The translations under genes and the position numbers were made by a program. From NCBI GenBank assembly GCA_026874595.1, contig CM049319.1, positions 5,796,601 to 5,860,600 of the forward strand: a stretch of 64,000 nucleotides of DNA, written 5' to 3'. The first letter of the stretch is position 1. The number at the start of each line of letters is the position of its first letter. Of the stretch, positions 1 through 11,310 are shown one piece after another. The notes beneath the pieces are model-generated. The model saw nothing but the letters and a program-made list of their open reading frames with translations, had not been told where the DNA came from and did no database searches. The stretch is from Sipunculus nudus (lineage: Eukaryota > Annelida > Sipuncula > Golfingiida > Sipunculidae).

Positions 1-551
1 TGTTCCGCAGCCATTTTTTATCATACGCTGCTCACGCAGCAGTTAAAATACACAGCAGTTGTCTAAGTCTCTTTGTTTTTAACCGCTGGTTTGTACACCA
101 AGGTTCTCTGGGTCTGCACACCACTGGTCCAAGGCGGGCACAGAGCAAAGAGTTGTAATCAGACCAATGAGAGCGGTGTATTGCATTAATTGTGCATCCA
201 GCTCTAAATTTTAAATATGAACACCAGTTTTCAGTAGATAACACCGAAGCGCTCGCTGTCGTTGTTCTAAATGTTGGCCCTGTTGAAGGACCGGTGAAAT
301 CAAAACCCCTATTCCCCTTGGATGAATAATTAGTTTACTGGTTAGTCTGTTAGCATTACTTCTGGAATGGTAAAACAGATTCAAATGAAAATGTTGAGGT
401 GGTTAACGTAGAAACTAAAGGACAAACCAGTAAATAATCTTGATTGTCATAACGCTTTTTCAAATTTAAGTGTTTTTCTTTTTCCATTGTGGGACATGGC
501 AAACTTATCCCGGCCACAAGCCAGGGTCATATTGATTGACCTTATTCTTAC

Positions 552-635
552 CTGCGTCAATGCATGACTTGTAGTACACTCTAGCTTTTGTGACGGCGTT
601 GGGTTCGTCAGGTTCAGGGGGACCCGCAAGTATGT
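552..635 (-). pseudogene. Left-copy M13 exon 4
   Basis: 84 nt between TTACCAG and GTAAGA. It encodes ILAGPPEPDEPN and VTKARVYYKSCIDA, the same residues as the right copy with silent changes only. This suggests that coding constraint lasted for some time after duplication. Confidence 0.85.
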
Positions 636-2305
636 CTGGTAAAATATAAAATATATCCACAAGTACAAAATCAACATGAACCTACAGATTTGTCTAAAAT
701 TTAAGGTAATCACATTTCAAATTTTCCAAAGTGCAACTGTGATCACCGAAACATATAACTGGGATATGATCTCAAAATGTCAAACAAACTGAAAAGATGT
801 AATATGACCCGCTGTGCACGTGGGCCGCCCATTACGTCGGAAAGGTTCCCACAAACAAACCTTGATAAGATTTCATTCGAATTATGTAACTGCAACCTAA
901 ATTGTGTGGGAAAATGGCCGGGGATGGTGATTTCAAAAATAAACGTCTTTTATTGTTATATTTCTGGAAATAATATATCATTGAACAGAATGTTTTAAAC
1001 GAATTGTCTTTCAGGTGTCACATGAAGTTTTTATCAAACGCGTTTTGAATAATAAGCCAAACTCAAGACCATACATAAGATTTTAGTTTTAAGAAAGGTG
1101 GTCCAAGGATCATGACGTTCACCTGACCTGTGACCTCTGACACTATGACCTCTCTTTGACGTTTTAACTCTTATCTTGACCAAGGCAGACAAAAATTATA
1201 TTAACTTATATTAACTTTTGAAAAAAAGACTGTCTGTTTTTATTAGGTGCTTCTGATATAAAAACACCAAATCATATTTTACGGATAGATACCATTTGTC
1301 ACTAAATCTAGAGTTTGGCTGATTCATTTTGGATCTGTTAATTATGTTTATAATTTATTGATGTGGCATTCGTGGGATTTAATTTATGTCTTCATATTTT
1401 CTTTACCGGAGCCTCTTATATCATGTTTGACTCCTTGGTGAAGAGAGTCAAGTGGCAACGTGTGGGATGCTTGTCCAAGTGCAGTTAAAGGTAGTTGCGG
1501 GCATCTTGAATTTAATAAATACCGTAAGATAATTCGTGTAAGTGTCGCCAGGATTGTCATTTGATTAATTATCGTTTGGATGAATTGTGTTGAATTATGT
1601 GTAAGGGGTATACATTGTCGGATTCGATTCCAGACTCTAGACTCAAACGTTGGCTTGGGCTCTGTTGTACAGGTCTGGGAATCTCGGACCCGGAGATCCA
1701 TATTCGAGAGGTTGGGCCCAGCACATCTCGTGTCAAGAAAACAAAGTATGTCAGTTCAAGGCCTGACTTTATGATTGGAAAACACAGGAATAAAGACTGA
1801 GCTATTAATCAAACTATTGATTGGGCCTTACTAAAATCTGCGCTAAACTTTCGAAAATAATATACCAGGGGCCATTTAGCAACAAAGCAAATAACAGGAT
1901 TAAATTCTTTCACCTTTGGACCTTCTAAAAAGTGCGTCTGTTTTGGGACTTGATCAGCGCCATCTATAGGAGAACATTAAAACTACACGACCACACTGTG
2001 CAGACTCGGACTAATGAGAATAAGACTCTACTGTTAGGGATTATCATAAATGTAGTGAAGAGGACAATGTTGTTTGTTCAAGTGTGTTGGATAATTATTG
2101 TTGCGAGGCAAATTCCATAAACTTGGGTGTTTTGTGGGTTAGACTTTATGGAATAAGTAATATTTGTTAACATGTGCATTGAAATATGAAATACACTACA
2201 CCTTAACATATATAAAAAATTATTTACGTAATAATACTTTTAAAAGTGAAGTTGTAACAAGTTGTTCGTGTACACACGATCCACGGAATGTGACGAGTAT
2301 ATTAC
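636..2305. other. Left-copy intron between exons 4 and 3
   Basis: No coding signal. Alignable with 46373-47830 of the right copy, with small indels. Confidence 0.6.
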
Positions 2306-2795
2306 CTCGGACTTTGGTAAAACTCTCCTTCATCATGTTGTTCAATGTTCTGGCTATCAACATCCCTTCAGGTATCGGATTGACGTATTTGAAGTTCTAA
2401 TGACTAATGAGAATAAGACTCTACTGTTAGGGATTATCATAAATGTAGTGAAGAGGACAATGTTGTTTGTTCAAGTGTGTTGGATAATTATTGTTGCGAG
2501 GCAAATTCCATAAACTTGGGTGTTTTGTGGGTTAGACTTTATGGAATAAGTAATATTTGTTAACATGTGCATTGAAATATGAAATACACTACACCTTAAC
2601 ATATATAAAAAATTATTTACGTAATAATACTTTTAAAAGTGAAGTTGTAACAAGTTGTTCGTGTACACACGATCCACGGAATGTGACGAGTATATTACCT
2701 CGGACTTTGGTAAAACTCTCCTTCATCATGTTGTTCAATGTTCTGGCTATCAACATCCCTTCAGGTATCGGATTGACGTATTTGAAGTTCCCGTA
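2010..2795. repeat. 393-bp tandem duplication, two units
   Basis: ACTAATGAGAATAAGACTC begins both units (2010 and 2403). The units are nearly identical up to GAAGTTC, including the 3' part of M13 exon 3. Near-identity shows it is young compared with the large duplication. Confidence 0.92.
2306..2397 (-). pseudogene. Truncated extra copy of M13 exon 3
   Basis: The 3' part of the left-copy exon 3, with its GTAATA donor, is repeated by a 393-bp tandem duplication (2010-2402 and 2403-2795). It stops at GAAGTTC, so the MDPSADPC half is missing and there is no acceptor. Confidence 0.85.
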
Positions 2796-2860
2796 GGCGA
2801 ACTGGTTGAAATCCTGACACGGATCAGCACTCGGGTCCATAAGCCGATGGATAGAACGGG
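2699..2860 (-). pseudogene. Left-copy M13 exon 3 with lost acceptor
   Basis: Same 162-nt length as the right copy, reading MDPSADPCQDFNQFAYGNF and YVNPIPEG. The acceptor is TACTG instead of TACAG, the conserved Cys of YACG is Tyr (FAYG), and DFY is DFN. The frame is still open and the donor intact, so decay appears partial or recent. Confidence 0.88.
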
Positions 2861-3332
2861 CAGTACGTATGATGTATAAAACATATTTTTATTCCAGGGG
2901 TACCTTGAAAACTGTTTTACATTAAAGGTAAGCCACAATTTAGATATGAGATAGAAAGATTTATTTTTTTAATTACCTTAAAATTAATATGACATATGGT
3001 AATACAAGTTTTGTTTATCCGCGCCACCTAGTGTTCAAGCTTGAAAACTACCGTTTCAAACTGGTCTGACAATATTAGAGCTGGAATTATATTTCCTTTC
3101 GGGCCAATAACTTTACCAATTGGATGACCGTTTAAAAGCGATATAAGCATAAGATTGTAAATAGTCCTCAAAGTTGAAAAACCGATACTCCAGTTTATTG
3201 GTACTCGGAGAAAGATCGCGCACTTTGGTGTGACCAGAAATGCATCTAAAATGCAACAATGTGTTCAGTGGAAGAGAGATAGAGAGAGAGAGCTACCGAG
3301 CGGTAACATTGCACATTAAATGCAGGTGTCAG

Positions 3333-3335
<3 letters not shown>

Positions 3336-3399
<64 letters not shown>
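3336..3399. repeat. (TA)n microsatellite
   Basis: Uninterrupted TA run present in the left copy and absent from the right copy at the same place (near 49140). Confidence 0.95.
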
Positions 3400-3402
<3 letters not shown>

Positions 3403-3570
3403 CTAATTCTTTTATTAAAATTATTCAAATTTATATTATTATTGTTATTGTTATTATTATTATTATATGTACGTCTATGGACTAGATAACATGACATAGA
3501 TGCCCTTGATTGTGAGGAAACCGCAGTTTTCTCACCAAATACACATACCGACTAGGATCCAATATTACAC

Positions 3571-4578
3571 GACTCGATTTTTTTGGTATTTTTTTATATA
3601 CAAACAAAGAATAGCTCTTATTTATAATTGACCAAGCTCATTATAAGTACAAGTACTTCTCCTCCAGGTCAACGTACATATTACTGTTGGTATGTTTATG
3701 TTACGTCATTGAGCACAGTCTTCCTCATAGTGGGCGTTGTACTTGTGAGACAGGATTCTCGTTCAATTAGACATAAACCGGGAAACCTTTTGATAAATGG
3801 CATCTTGAATTTATAAGTTGTCGCAGTTACTTTCGCGGCAGCAGACTCAAGCATATCGAATCTGCTTGTTCTGTGAAAAGCCGACCACACAATGTGAAGC
3901 GAGGTCCGCATGGCGTATATTGTCATCAGATTGTTCCCGGAAGAAGTTCCCGAACGGTCTTTTCTTCCTCCATTCAACAGAGATAAAACAAGACTTCCCT
4001 TCTTGAATATCGACTCTTCAACTACACTGTAATTAACTTTGCCCATCATAAGTATGTGGATTTAAAAATTGTTCCGCCGCCATGCATCGTTTCGACTTGT
4101 AAGGCAATACAAAGAGACATAAACACAGCGTCATCAGGTATTTAATAGACAAATATTGAGAAGCAGCCGATTTAATACTGTACATTAATAGTTAAATAGT
4201 TTAAAGTACATAAGTGGAATATTGTATAATATAAATGTCCAGCACATATGTAACTGATATGATCAAATTAAAAAATATTTGAAATACATAATAATATGCA
4301 TAGCATGTACTAGCTTAAATTTAATCTAACAGAGGTTGTTTATTCTTTTTAAATATTGAATCAGGCTTTACTTTTGTATATCAGCATAATGTAGATCACA
4401 GGAATAGAGCACATACCAAGTAAAGTTACTTTTTACATTTTCTGTTATATTTTTAACGAAGAGTCTAACCAAGAAGATGCGAGGTTCTTATCAAATTTCT
4501 AAAGTAACATCGGACCGGCCATAAACAGAGCAGTGCTCACTTATCCCCTTAAACCTTCTAAAGGAGTGACTGTCAGCG
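3571..4578. other. Left-copy-only insertion of about 1 kb
   Basis: The two copies match up to GACTAGGATCCAATAT and resume at CGCCATGC(T/C)TATCAAGTAC; the right copy has only about 30 bases between. The insert holds the longest non-repetitive ORF of the left block (3696-4049 minus, 117 codons), which I do not recognise. No terminal repeats were seen. Confidence 0.6.
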
Positions 4579-4861
4579 CTGATATATCGCCATGCTTATC
4601 AAGTACGAGAAATGAAACTTTAATGAATTCTATATTCGCTAATCTTAAGTATTTGATGACAACAGTGTACAAAATAAACATTCCGGTGACACGCTGCGCA
4701 TGTATACCTCTCCGTGACGGAATATTCCTTTTATGTAGAATTCTCTATTTTGGGCAACGGCATGTAACGGAAAACTAAGCCGGAACCTTTTATTCTTTCT
4801 CTTATGGACATCTTTCCATTACGAAAAAATACCCGTGCCCCTTCGTTACAGTAACCGTTAC

Positions 4862-4863
<2 letters not shown>

Positions 4864-4901
<38 letters not shown>
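4864..4901. repeat. (GA)n microsatellite beside left-copy exon 2
   Basis: GA run about 40 bases from the donor of left-copy M13 exon 2; the right copy has the same at 49523-49562, so it predates the duplication. Confidence 0.95.
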
Positions 4902-4907
<6 letters not shown>

Positions 4908-4940
4908 GGGAAGTTAGTTAGTTGGTTCGTTTTGACTTAC

Positions 4941-4985
4941 CGCTTTCACGACAGACATGTGAAGTGCAGACGGTATCTCCTTCAT
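4941..4985 (-). pseudogene. Left-copy M13 exon 2
   Basis: 45 nt between TCTCAG and GTAAGT, phase 1 at both ends, encoding GDTVCTSHVCRES. Both Cys are kept. A (GA)n tract follows it on the plus-strand left side, as in the right copy. Confidence 0.82.
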
Positions 4986-5054
4986 CTGAGATACAAAAAA
5001 TAAAAGTAATATTCATTTAAAATTTAAAATACACCTGAGATAAACAATTAAGTG

Positions 5055-5130
5055 GTAAAGGCGTTAAACATTTGCCTTGGAGGTCCCCAGTTCGAACTTG
5101 ACGCTGCCTCATGACCTGAAGATTTTGAAT
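5055..5130 (+). repeat. tRNA-like repeat remnant, left copy
   Basis: AAGTGGTAAAGGCGTTAAACA followed by a B-box-like CAGTTCGAACTT at the spacing of a tRNA-derived promoter. The equivalent at 49690-49765 has CGGTTGGAATCT. Probably an old SINE head. Confidence 0.45.
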
Positions 5131-7045
5131 ATGTTGTTGTTCATTCGAGGTGGCTTAACTATGGTAGAAAGCAGTTGAAACATACCATGTTCTTTAACAT
5201 GACATAGGTAAAGAATTCAAGCTATCCATTTCAGGGTACCCCTACCCCCCCCCCCCCCCCCCCCCATCCTGGCAATCTTATATCAATTTCAAATTAATCC
5301 CTGGACATGATTTCAGGTTATGCTGGCACTGTTCAGATTACCCCTTCCTTGATTCAACCAAATGATATATTCTATTGCCTTTTTTGTAGATATTTCGGTT
5401 TAAACAAACACGTGAAAATAACATTATTTAAAACTAGAATCAAATCTGCAAGAAACGTAACTAACCCTTAATTATAATGTTATTGAGTCATTTCACCAAA
5501 GCAGAACATACATTACATACAAATATAAAGTACAGAAGTATTCAACTTTATAAGAAACAAAATAGAATAGAGAAATTAGTACAATTATAAGTGAATAAAC
5601 AGAAAGAAATAAGTAAATGATGGGGTAACCTGAAACCTAAGGGGGTAGTATGGAATTGAATTCAGGTTAGTCCTGTAATCGTAAGGGGGGTAATCAGAAT
5701 CCCCTACATCGAAGCATTATACATTCCAGCATAAGTCACCAAGTAGAAATGACATCAATGGTTCGGTATGACCCCTATTCTGATCTGTATTTCTATTCTA
5801 CATGTAGCTACAAAAAATAAAACTGTGTCCATATATCAGAATTATAAACCACACGTGTTACCCTCATCATTGAGATATAATAAGATCCGGGGATCCCAGT
5901 AGTTACTCAATCTTATTGTGTCTCCATGTCCAAAGCAACCATCTTTTAGTGTATCGTATCATCAATCAGTGTAGAGTAGTAATGTATTGCTTCAGTCCAA
6001 CGTCTCACTCACATGATATATGTATATAAAATGAGTACCATCACACCATTTCAAATTTTACCTTCTATAATTGCTTAACTAACGGCCGGTGATAACTTAG
6101 GCGCCCCGGTGATAATATCATATTAAAACCGGGGACACAGAGAATCGCTGTAATTTCAGGACAATATCGCTCGTCATTCATTGCTTGGTTGACACATCAG
6201 TCATTGTAAAAAAATGTTGGGTGTTTTCGACTTCACCAAGTAATTTGTTTTCGTAAAATTTCTAGTACGACTTCGGTTCCCATGGCTCTTCTTGTCAACA
6301 ACCTTTAGGACAGACTTTTTTACATATGTAAAATGTTGCCTTCATTTAAATAGATAATTTCTAATTTTATTACATGCTGACATGGATAAATGTGTTAACG
6401 TGGTATACTATTCTAATTCTGCGCTTCAATGGTAAATTTAATTTTCTAGTCTTACAACAGCCTTTAACACTATTAAACTTTCATGGTGATTAAAACCAAA
6501 CTTTGTCGCATACCTTGCAGCATATACTTCACTATAACCTTATAGGGTTTCAAGGTTAATTTCGCCAGAACCTGCATTTTAGAAATAATTTTTGGGATTA
6601 ACATGCAGTTACGCTTTGTATCAAAGGCGCACAAAGATCCATAGGTATTGCTAACCAGGACTGAAAGTCAGCTGAGCAAACAATTTAAGTCATGAAATTG
6701 TAGAGTTATATTTCTATGGGAATGTTTCAATAATTGACATAAGCCCGAGAACACAACATTATTTAACTTAGGTAGCCCAGCCGAAGAGTTAAACCCGTCT
6801 CAATAACTAACAAAAAAAAAGACTTAAGTCCGTTTTGTGCTTAAGCCCAGAGACTGCAGTATACGAGGGTTAAGACCAGAAAGTATGGCCCCAAAATACG
6901 TTGTTTCAAGGTGTTATACGCGCAAAAACACCCTGACATCACAGGCGCTTGAACAGCCATGACATAGTAACAGAGGACGCGCTTTCTGGTTGGTTGATAT
7001 GTTTATTACTGGAGTCTACGAAAATGGTGACACCGCTGACGTAAC

Positions 7046-7396
7046 AACGGTTCAGCGATTTACGAGGTTATTCATGGTCGGCCCGCACCAAGAATGAGCG
7101 CTCTGCAGGCTTAATGGGAAGGTCGTGCCCAACGGCCGTGTTTCACTCACAAACGAGTCCGCCTTTCGGGGTCCTCGGTGGTGTGATTACCAACCCAGGG
7201 CCCGCAGGTGCAGTAGTCACCGGGCCTGGTTAACGCGAGGATATCAAATGAGAGGAAGCGTGTGATACTGCCCTGTCACGTAGTCCGAAACCGGAATCGA
7301 AATCTGCAGATTTCATATAATTAGTTAAGCTAGCATTAAAAATGGAGGCGGTTATACCTCCAACAACAACAAAAATTTAGAAAAAAAACGGTTCAG
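7046..7396 (+). mobile_element. SINE-like insertion with 10-bp target duplication
   Basis: The 10-mer AACGGTTCAG occurs at 7046-7055 and again at 7387-7396. The right copy has the empty site with one AACGGTTCAG followed by CCAATCAC (near 51690). The insert ends in an A-rich tail with AAC repeats, typical of a retroposed short element. A diverged relative in the same orientation lies at about 29920-30200. Confidence 0.8.
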
Positions 7397-8021
7397 CCAA
7401 TCACGCATGCACTTCAAATTTAGCCAGAAACCGATGTGCAATGGATGTCGGGTCTAACAACGGGGGCTTCTTGCTTGCCTTTATCAAATATTAAGTAAAT
7501 AATACAGGGATCGGCCATATAGTGCGGAAAATCGGTGGAATATGTCAGATAAGTTATACTTATAAGGAAATGGCCCAGAAAAGCAACAAATATAACCGAT
7601 ATCTACATTAATGGCAATCCAAGAGCCTGTGCTGATAGGCGCATTTCGGGACAACATTGAAGATCGAAGATCACGTGTTTGCTAAAATGTTTGTTAAAAT
7701 CCAATTTTAAAATAATACAGGTTTCAAAGTATCTTATTTAATTCGCGAGAACACTTTTGGGTTAAATGCAAATGTATCTAGCAAATCTGCATTTAAACTT
7801 CATATATCTATTTAAACAGTGAAAGTTTAGATGCAAGTGTAGATATATTAATATTGTAGAATCCTGAAATAATCAGGAAAAAAACTTATTTCGCCAGGGC
7901 TGGATTTTGTGTATTGAGTAGTTGTGGGTGCGGGTGTATTTGTGTAGAAAAGTTAACTGGACTCAATACATTTATTTCTTTTACTGTCGTCGTTCATCAG
8001 GAACGTATTTTCTACCGGGAG

Positions 8022-8165
8022 GGGGCCTTGACAGCAGAGTGGTAAAACGCTCGGCCTTTTCCGCTTGCGACCCGGGTTCGATTCCCGGCGTGGCTACGAG
8101 GGTGAGCTGTAGTGGCCCGTCCAAGGTCGCAGGTTTCTCCGGTTTTCTCCACCTTTACTGAAAAC
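8022..8165 (+). repeat. tRNA-derived SINE, left copy
   Basis: The head has an A-box-like GCAGAGTGGTAAAACGC and a B-box GGGTTCGATTCC, so a tRNA-derived pol III promoter. A GTTTCTCCGGTTTTCTCCACC stretch follows, as in conserved-core SINEs. It is not an intact tRNA gene: there is no matching acceptor stem. The same element is at 52308-52445, so it predates the duplication. Confidence 0.75.
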
Positions 8166-8616
8166 CGAGCGCCAACATTAAAGCCATGGAGAGTGACTCG
8201 TATTAGTTATTATAACTAGTTGTGCAATTCATAGAGTATATTTATTTTCTACGTGGCTTAAAGAAGGCCATGACCCAAGTTATTCACTATATACATACAT
8301 GTTTATAGGCATACATTGATACAAGGCGGCAAATGTGGAGTTCAAGCGCAAATATGAAAAATATTTTGGAACTTCTTTTACATATATGTATTTGATACCA
8401 TTTGATCCCAGTGCATATTCGTCTTAAAAGAATTTTGGAGGAATATTGTGAAACGTGGTTGCGTAATGGTTAAAAGGGGCCGTCAAATATCCAGGCCGGG
8501 CTCCTCCTGTTAGCTCACCTTCCAGTTCATGACTCGGACTGAAGCGGACTCAGGCTGTCGTGCTACCTTCTTCTCAGGGACGGGTTTCTCTGCTCCCTTG
8601 GACTTCTTTGGCGGCA

Positions 8617-8744
8617 TCTTACCTAGCCATTATTACTTAGTAGCTATGCAGTGCCCTTCACTCGGTCAGAATAAAGAAATATGATGTGACAAACTTTTTA
8701 CATGCCACCTATATACTCCAGGCACAGAAGTCGGACGACGTCAG
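8617..8744 (+). repeat. Arm of an inverted repeat pair
   Basis: The minus strand of about 10980-11120 repeats this stretch (ATCTTACCTAGCCATTATTAC through GACGTCAGGCGG) with few changes. The right duplicate has the equivalent of this arm near 54515-54625 only. Confidence 0.75.
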
Positions 8745-10979
8745 GCGGGAACTCAGGCAGAGCCCGGCGGGGTGTCGCCCGGCAGTCGGGCGGACATCGA
8801 CAGACCAATTGACCATCGACCGAAACTCGGACGGCGCTTGCCATTATGTCGGGCCGCCCTGACCCGACTACTTTTTGTTTACTGTCGGCTGCCGGGCGAT
8901 TTTTGATCACTATTGTTCAATGGTCACCGCACGATCCCGTCCGATTTGTGACAGGTTTGATTTTAAGCGTCAAATACGCTCGCCGTCATGGCTGGCTTGG
9001 AATTCGGCGACTCTCTGGGGATCCAAAAATTTGGCCGGAGGCTGTTGGACATATGACGTAGCCTTTACGACACTGGACTGGTTAGGGATAAGCCATATCC
9101 GACCAGAAGTGACTGGGCTTTGGTCATGCATGAGGGGTAGGCAAATGTAGACTGGATAATCTTATTGCGTCTGGGAAGGCGTGTCAGGTGTTATATCTCC
9201 AAGGAGAAAAACTACATGAATGTCAGAGTGAAAAATACGTCATATAAAAAAATCGCACTAAAGTTTCGCACTAAACACAAAAGGTTTCCTCATATTTGAC
9301 GACCATGGCCTGTACGTGCTCTGTCCCTTAAAATAACCAAACTAACCTAGAACTGATCTTGCACTTTCTAAATACACTCACCATGTAGTATAACAGTTTT
9401 GTTATGACTCATTAAGTTGTTGATCTTCCTGTATGGTAGTTAATTTTCTGACCGCACACAAATATTTATGGAAAGGAATATATAAATGACAGCCTGGTCG
9501 TGCTAGGCACATGAAAGGACAACAGATAACACCTTGATTTGTATATTCATATAAATTCTTTTGTCTGAATTCCTCACTCATTTTATTTATTTCAACATCG
9601 ATTAATATTAATTTGACATAAAATACCCTATGTTTATATCGATATTTAAGTAACCTTAGTTTTCTGCATGACTTGGGTCACGCTTTAAACTGAGCATATT
9701 AGTCTTCTATAAATGCCCACTGAATAGTGAATTCACAGTTAATTTTTACCAAATCCTGATATAATGACACATGAGGCATTCAAGATGGAAAGACTTAAAT
9801 GGACAGATGATTACACTTTTCCTACACTTCCTAAAAAATATGAGTTTTATAAATCATGGCCTAAAACCATAATTCATGGCCTTTTTTGTCTTTGGGTATT
9901 TCTGTATTTCATGTTTCAGCTGCGATGTAATAAATCAATACAAGTTCACAATAGAAAGAGAAGGCAAATATGAGAGATATTAAAGCGTGCCTGCAAATTA
10001 AATACTTCAATACTTGTTCATGTCTTTTAGAAAATTACATTAAAATGACACTACTGAACCATGATCAGTTGTAATTTTCTTGACTTTTTCAGGGCGTGGG
10101 AACCCTGGATCATCTTAAAATTAGAATGGTACCTTTTAGGCCTCGATCATACCTGCGTTAAGGAAAACCTGTCCTAGAGTATCTACACCTCTGTTGGGTA
10201 TTCACAAAAATGAGATGCATCGTAGTCCATTCCCTTCAGTAAAAACAATTTCGTGAAAAAATATTTCTGTCTAATACTGATAACGGGAAAAAAGAACAGA
10301 CCAATAAACAAACATACACGGGTTCAAACATAACCTCTCTTTTAGAACGGTAATGACTAAACTAAGGTAATTAAGATTTTGAGCTAATTAAATTCCTGCT
10401 GGGATGGCAGAATTAATCTTATAGGTTGTTTCGTACGAGATACACTAAAGATATTCATGAATTTTAAAAATTATTTTTTTCTTCATACTGACCAAAGTCC
10501 AGTTTCTAGTCAGATAAGGAATCTGCAAGCCTTCTTGTTTTTTTATTTCTACGAGCCAGATATGTTAATGTTGATAATCATTGTTGCCACCAAGGCCACC
10601 GTCCCCAAAAGTCTCTATGATCTACAGATAATTGCTTCAGTTAATGAGTCTTTACTTAGTAAAACTGCCACCCGCATATCATATTTAATGCGTTTACGTT
10701 ACGATAATGAAACTTGATACTTATAATTAAAGTTATATGATATTCGTGATAGAATACATGCATTCTATACCCACGTGTGAATTAGCACAAACATGCCCGC
10801 ATACATACTTGTCTGAAAAGATAATGTTATAGTTTTACAGTTGTGAATACAGCCAGGTCAAGGATGAATGATATATACATGGTGGATTTCAGATATATAT
10901 AGATCAAAGAAAAAAGTCAAACGAAGCGCAATGCTATTTTTGCGGTTTATATTACACCAGCGAACTTCACCCGAGTCAG

Positions 10980-11120
10980 ATGTGTTTCCGCCTGACGTCG
11001 TCCGACTTCTGCGCCTGGAGTATATACGTGGCATGTAAAAAGTTTGTCACATCATATTTCTTTATTCTGACCGAGTGAAGGGCACTGCATAGCTACAAAG
11101 TAATAATGGCTAGGTAAGAT
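10980..11120 (-). repeat. Second arm of the inverted pair, left copy only
   Basis: Inverse complement of 8617-8744. The right duplicate lacks it at the matching position (near 57590), so it is a later insertion or transposition in the left copy. Confidence 0.7.
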
Positions 11121-11179
11121 GGTAGCTCACCCTCGTAGCCACGCCGGGAAATCAAACCTGTCACAAATCGGAAACACAG

Positions 11180-11310
11180 CCATTTCACATGCAGGGCGCT
11201 CACCATTGATCGGGCCCGACCTTGAAAAATCTCACCGCCTCGGCTGAGATTCGAAATCATGATCTCCCGGCTTGTGTTCTATGCTTTAGCCCTGTGCCAT
11301 AGAAGCTGTT
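11180..11310 (-). repeat. tRNA-derived SINE on the minus strand, left copy
   Basis: On the minus strand: TGGCACAGGGCTAAAGC (A-box-like), then CGGGAGATCATGA, then TTCGAATCTCAGCCGAGG (B-box-like). The matching element in the right copy is at 58195-58320. Confidence 0.65.

Larger units (their letters stand above)
552..4985 (-). pseudogene. 5' fragment of a second M13 gene in the left duplicate
   Basis: Three exons equivalent to exons 4, 3 and 2 of the main gene, in the same order and orientation. Exons 4 and 2 keep length, phase and splice sites. Exon 3 has lost its AG acceptor and a conserved Cys. A truncated extra exon 3 lies at 2306-2397. The signal-peptide exon is absent from the matching place near 10370. 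The gene cannot make a normal secreted enzyme; its 3' exons, if present, would lie left of the window. Confidence 0.82.

Noticed and set aside
8022-8165. tRNA gene
   Set aside because: A and B boxes are present but there is no pairing acceptor stem, and a conserved SINE-type body follows.
8846-9150. Plus-strand ORFs of 71 and 91 codons
   Set aside because: The frame is not kept in the right duplicate and no splice or family signal is seen.
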